The notes under the pieces are model-generated. The model saw only the letters and a program-made list of their open reading frames with translations, had not been told where the DNA came from and ran no database searches. The position numbers and the translations under genes were made by a program. Of a DNA stretch of 64,000 nucleotides, positions 61,361 through 64,000 are shown in pieces. Origin of the DNA: Rugamonas violacea (GTDB lineage: Bacteria > Pseudomonadota > Gammaproteobacteria > Burkholderiales > Burkholderiaceae_D); NCBI RefSeq assembly GCF_016461825.1, contig NZ_JAEMNU010000037.1, positions 114,034 to 178,033 on the forward strand, given 5' to 3'. Every line of letters starts with the position of its first letter. Position 1 is the first letter of the stretch.

Positions 61361-62158
61361 TCAGGCGGCGTCGGCCACCCGCACCTGGGTCGCCTCGCCG
61401 TAGAAGCTGGCCAGGCGTGCCGGGTCGGCGTCGTGTTCGACCAGCAGATAGGCGATCTGGCGCATCGCCGCCACGTCGTAGGGCGCGCCGGTGCCGATCT
61501 TTTCGTTGGTGACGGCCACCGCGACGGCGTCGCTGGCGGCCACGGCGGCTTGCTTGAACTCGGCCTCCTCGAGGCTGAAGCCGCCGATGCCGCGTCGCGC
61601 GTCGACCGAGCAGGCGCCGAGGAAGCACAGGTCGGCGCGCAGGGCGGCGACATCGCGCACGGCGCGCGCGCCCAGGCTGGCGCCGGAGCGCCAATCGACC
61701 TGGCCGCCGATGACGATCAGCCCGATGCCCCGGCGCGGCGCCAGCAGCGCGGCGATGGCCGGTGAATTGGTCGCCACGCTCAGTCCCAGATTGTCCGGCA
61801 ATAGCTCGGCGATGGCGCCGTTGGTGGAGCCGGCGTCGATCAGCAGCAGTTGGCCCTGGCGCAGCAGGGGCAGGGCGGCGGCGGCCAGCGCCAGTTTGCG
61901 CGGGCGCGCCTGCTCTTGTCGCTGCACCAGCGGACCGGAGGCCGGCGACAGCGGCAGTACGCCGCCGTAGACGCGTTCGCACAGGCCGGCGGCGGCCAGC
62001 TCGCGCATGTCGCGCCGCACGGTGTCTTCGGAGATGCCGAACTCGCGCGCAAGCTCGGCGGCCAGCACGCGGCCGCCGCCGGCCAAGCGCTCGACGATCA
62101 GGCGTTGGCGTTCTTCGGGCAGGCGGACGGCGCTGATGGACGTGATGGAGGCGGACAT
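61361..62158 (-). CDS. DeoR/GlpR-family transcriptional regulator
   Basis: A 265-aa regulator. The N-terminal winged helix has RQRLIVERLAGGG and the DeoR signature AELAREFGISEDTVRRDMREL. The C-terminal sugar-phosphate-binding domain has LIDAGSTNGAIAELL, VATNSPAIA and FLGACSVDARRGIGG, ending VTNEKIG. Such regulators respond to phosphorylated sugars and usually control a neighbouring catabolic or transport gene, here the MFS transporter. The start at 62158 gives the normal length; upstream open frame is microsatellite-derived. No clear ribosome binding site is visible. Confidence 0.9.
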   Translation of the reverse strand: MSASITSISAVRLPEERQRLIVERLAGGGRVLAAELAREFGISEDTVRRDMRELAAAGLCERVYGGVLPLSPASGPLVQRQEQARPRKLALAAAALPLLRQGQLLLIDAGSTNGAIAELLPDNLGLSVATNSPAIAALLAPRRGIGLIVIGGQVDWRSGASLGARAVRDVAALRADLCFLGACSVDARRGIGGFSLEEAEFKQAAVAASDAVAVAVTNEKIGTGAPYDVAAMRQIAYLLVEHDADPARLASFYGEATQVRVADAA

Positions 62159-62171
62159 GGTGAAAAGAAAC

Positions 62172-62219
62172 GTGCAAATGGATGAATGTAATTGTGCATC
62201 AACGTGCATGAACATGCAA
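62172..62219 (-). promoter_or_regulatory. Phased TGCA repeats, candidate operator of the DeoR-type regulator
   Basis: TGCA occurs at 62173, 62195, 62205 and 62215, i.e. at 22-, 10- and 10-bp intervals. The unit GTGCATSAAC is repeated 2.5 times from 62194. This lies directly upstream of the regulator's start and on the same helix face, as expected for cooperative repressor binding. Confidence 0.5.
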
Positions 62220-62240
62220 GTCCGACTCAACCTGGTCCAA

Positions 62241-62290
62241 CCCGGCCCGGCCCGGCCCAATCCGGCCCAATCCGGCCCAATCCGGCCCGG
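62241..62290. repeat. Five tandem 10-bp units
   Basis: The unit YCCGGCCCRR is repeated five times (three of the type CCGGCCCAA). It directly precedes the 5-bp microsatellite. Confidence 0.8.
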
Positions 62291-62295
62291 CTTGG

Positions 62296-62360
62296 CCAAG
62301 CCAAGCCAAGCCAAGCCAAGCCAAGCCAAGCCAAGCCAAGCCAAGCCAAGCCAAGCCAAG
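62296..62360. repeat. CCAAG pentanucleotide microsatellite, 13 units
   Basis: CCAAG is repeated 13 times without interruption between the DeoR-type gene and the MutS-like gene. Unit length is not a multiple of three and it lies outside genes, so copy changes would alter spacing rather than a protein. Confidence 0.95.
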
Positions 62361-62505
62361 GCCGGGCCTGGCTGTTGTGGCAGGCGGGTTGGGAGCTGAT
62401 TTCTTGCTCGGTTTTCCGGTCCGGCTTTTGGTATGTTTCTTAGTCGCACTTGTTTATGTGGCAAGCGGTATCATCTTGACCCCACCGCACCACCATGGAA
62501 CCCGC

Positions 62506-64000
62506 ATGAATTCCTTGCCACGTTGGCGACACTCCTTGGGCGCCGCCGCCGGCCGCCTGATCGCGCTGCTGACGCCGGCCGGCCCGCCGCCGGCCGACTA
62601 TCCCTTCACCACCCACGACGTCGGCCTGTACCACCGCACCGTTTCGGCGACAGTGGCCGGCGCGGTCGACGAGCAGACTTGGCAGGAGATGCTGCTCGAA
62701 CAGTACAGCGCCCGGCTGGCGCCGGCCACCAGCATCATCGGCCAGCAGATCCTGCACCAGCGCTTGCGCGGCGTGGCCGACGATGGCGCAGGTGCCGAGG
62801 ATGGCGATGGCGATGGCGGCGCGGCGCGGCGGCGCGCGCTGAGTCAGGACGCGGCGCGCCAGGCCCGCCTGCAGCAATGTTGCGAGGGTCTGAGGCAAGC
62901 AGATGTCGAGATCAGTCAACAATTGTTTGGTCCGCCGGGCCGGCCGGCGCCGCGCTGGAGCGGCATGTTGCCTTGGCTGCCGTTGAGCTTCCTGCTGCTG
63001 GTGGGCGGCGGCCTGCTCAGCGGTTGGATGATGTTGTGGCTGGGCGCCGTTTTGGTCTGGCTGCTGCTGCTCGGCGTGCAGATGCGTTTCAGCGACGAGA
63101 TCGAGCAGTGGGAGCGCAAGCTGCGCACCATGCAGCAGCTGCTGCGTAGCCACGTCTTGCTGGCGCGGCTGGACGATCCGTTCACGGTCGTACTGCGCGA
63201 CGGCGCCGCGCGCGCCGGCAAAATCAACCGCGCCATCACCCGCTCGCCGCTCGACAACCTGCCCGGCGTGCGCGAATACAGCGACTGGCTGTGGTTGAAG
63301 AACGTGCGCCATTACTTCGCCAGCCGCGACACGGTGCTGCTGCATCTGGACTTCCTGCGCCAAAGCTTCCTGCTGGTGGGCCGGCTGGAGGCCGACCTGG
63401 CGCTGGCGCGCCACTTGGCCGCCACGCCGCAGCACTGCTGGATCGAGCCTGCCCCGGCGGCGGCAAGCGCGTCCGAGGGGCTGTCGTCGGCCATTGCGCC
63501 GGCCGCCGCAAGTGCCGCCGCAAGTGCCACCGCAAGCGCCACCGCAAGCGCCGCCGCAAGCGCCGCCGCGAGTCCGGCGGCGGCCGTTCCGGCGCCGCCG
63601 CGCCTGCGCTTCGAGCAGGTGGTGCATCCCCTGCTCGAACGCGCCGCGCCGCTCGACTTCGCGCTGGACGGCCGGGGCGCCTTCATCTCCGGCCAGAACG
63701 GCATCGGCAAGAGCACGCTGCTGCGCACGGTCGGCTTGAATTTGATCGTCGCGCGCGCCTTCGGCTTTTGCTACGCGCGCTCGGCCAGCGCGCCGGCGCT
63801 GCCGGTCTACTCCAGCATGCAGGGCGAGGACGCGCTGAGCAGCGGCGAGAGCCTGTACATCGCCGAGTTGCGCCGCGCCCGTGAGCTGCTGGCGCTGGCC
63901 GAGCGCGGCCCGGGCCTGTTCATCATCGACGAGATCTTCCGTGGCACCAATCACATCGAATCGATCTCGGCGGCGGCCGCCGTGCTGCACTCGCTGGCCG
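62506..64000 (+). CDS. Membrane-anchored MutS-like ATPase (5' part, cut by window end)
   Basis: Open from ATG 62506 to the window edge, at least 498 aa. Two adjacent membrane helices (~152-190: LPWLPLSFLLLVGGGLLSG and WMMLWLGAVLVWLLLLGV) are followed by a basic helical region and an in-frame repeat of about 24 residues made of AAAS/ATAS units (63502-63573). The C-terminal part is a MutS domain-V ATPase: Walker A GQNGIGKST at ~396, Q-loop SSMQGEDALSSGES, and Walker B FIIDEIFRGTNHIES at ~472, like MutS DEIGRGT. The mismatch-binding domain I of MutS is absent. Such proteins are annotated as MutS-related, of unknown role. It is divergent from the DeoR-type gene. Confidence 0.85.
   Translation, partial: MNSLPRWRHSLGAAAGRLIALLTPAGPPPADYPFTTHDVGLYHRTVSATVAGAVDEQTWQEMLLEQYSARLAPATSIIGQQILHQRLRGVADDGAGAEDGDGDGGAARRRALSQDAARQARLQQCCEGLRQADVEISQQLFGPPGRPAPRWSGMLPWLPLSFLLLVGGGLLSGWMMLWLGAVLVWLLLLGVQMRFSDEIEQWERKLRTMQQLLRSHVLLARLDDPFTVVLRDGAARAGKINRAITRSPLDNLPGVREYSDWLWLKNVRHYFASRDTVLLHLDFLRQSFLLVGRLEADLALARHLAATPQHCWIEPAPAAASASEGLSSAIAPAAASAAASATASATASAAASAAASPAAAVPAPPRLRFEQVVHPLLERAAPLDFALDGRGAFISGQNGIGKSTLLRTVGLNLIVARAFGFCYARSASAPALPVYSSMQGEDALSSGESLYIAELRRARELLALAERGPGLFIIDEIFRGTNHIESISAAAAVLHSLA
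63502..63573 (+). repeat. Six in-frame 12-bp repeat units inside the MutS-like gene
   Basis: Units of the form GCCRCCGCAAGY are repeated six times; each encodes Ala-Ala/Thr-Ala-Ser. Because the unit is a multiple of three, copy-number changes keep the frame and alter only linker length. Confidence 0.85.

Noticed and set aside
62241-62360. Possible CRISPR array
   Set aside because: The units are 5 and 10 bp without spacers; simple microsatellites.
62192-62443. ORF translating the CCAAG repeats (SQAKP-type repeats) on the plus strand
   Set aside because: Pure microsatellite translation in an intergenic region.

Overview
The window is about 64 kb of very GC-rich bacterial DNA with dense, mostly intact genes. 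I saw no rRNA, tRNA, CRISPR array, transposase, integrase or phage gene. The gene content suggests a free-living motile betaproteobacterium of the Oxalobacteraceae type (Massilia/Duganella/Janthinobacterium-like). The pointers are two PEP-CTERM surface proteins, a large Che cluster with pentapeptide-tailed chemoreceptors, AqpZ, and a manganese-riboswitch-controlled GDT1-type exporter. The taxonomic placement is inference; no marker gene is present. In GC-rich DNA the non-coding frames stay open, so very long antisense ORFs are artefacts here.

Layout. 1-0.74 kb: end of a rhodanese-domain protein. 1-9.7 kb: a giant cyclic beta-1,2-glucan synthase (GT84-GH94). 9.9-11.3 kb (minus): a PEP-CTERM protein and a TMEM165/GDT1 exporter preceded by a yybP-ykoY (Mn2+) riboswitch. 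11.4-13.2 kb: an exported M1 aminopeptidase with a strong terminator. 13.4-14.7 kb: a secreted hypothetical protein and a small lipoprotein. 14.7-17.6 kb (minus): a GGEEF diguanylate cyclase and aquaporin AqpZ. 18.0-30.5 kb: a chemotaxis/c-di-GMP cluster (MCP, CheY, STAS, CheA, CheW, CheR, CheD, CheB, REC-EAL, MCP, CheW, MCP). 30.6-31.4 kb (minus): an exported methyltransferase-like protein.

32.0-45.5 kb is the most unusual part: ten co-directional genes. Two tandem TldD/TldE-like pairs, whose TldD-type members carry Tat signals, are followed by DUF4159, MoxR ATPase, DUF58, BatA-like, DUF4175 and a membrane protein. Several of these genes overlap. Near-identical perfect palindromes with a compensatory base-pair swap lie between the two pairs and after the last gene. 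I propose this as a candidate uncharacterised envelope-associated peptide-processing/assembly system.

45.6-47.9 kb: a divergent pair, a pyridoxamine-oxidase-fold protein and a MocR-type regulator. 48-50.4 kb (minus): a TonB-dependent receptor. 50.9-52.3 kb (minus): a spermidine-synthase-like protein and a second PEP-CTERM protein. 52.5-59.9 kb (minus): a MacB/HlyD-type ABC export system (adaptor, ATPase, two permeases) followed by an NtrC-like sigma54 response regulator and its NtrY-like kinase. A 12-nt G tract lies between adaptor and ATPase genes. 60.0-62.2 kb (minus): an MFS transporter and a DeoR-type regulator. 62.2-62.5 kb: a divergent control region with helically phased TGCA repeats and two microsatellites. 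62.5-64 kb: a membrane-anchored MutS-like ATPase cut by the window end.
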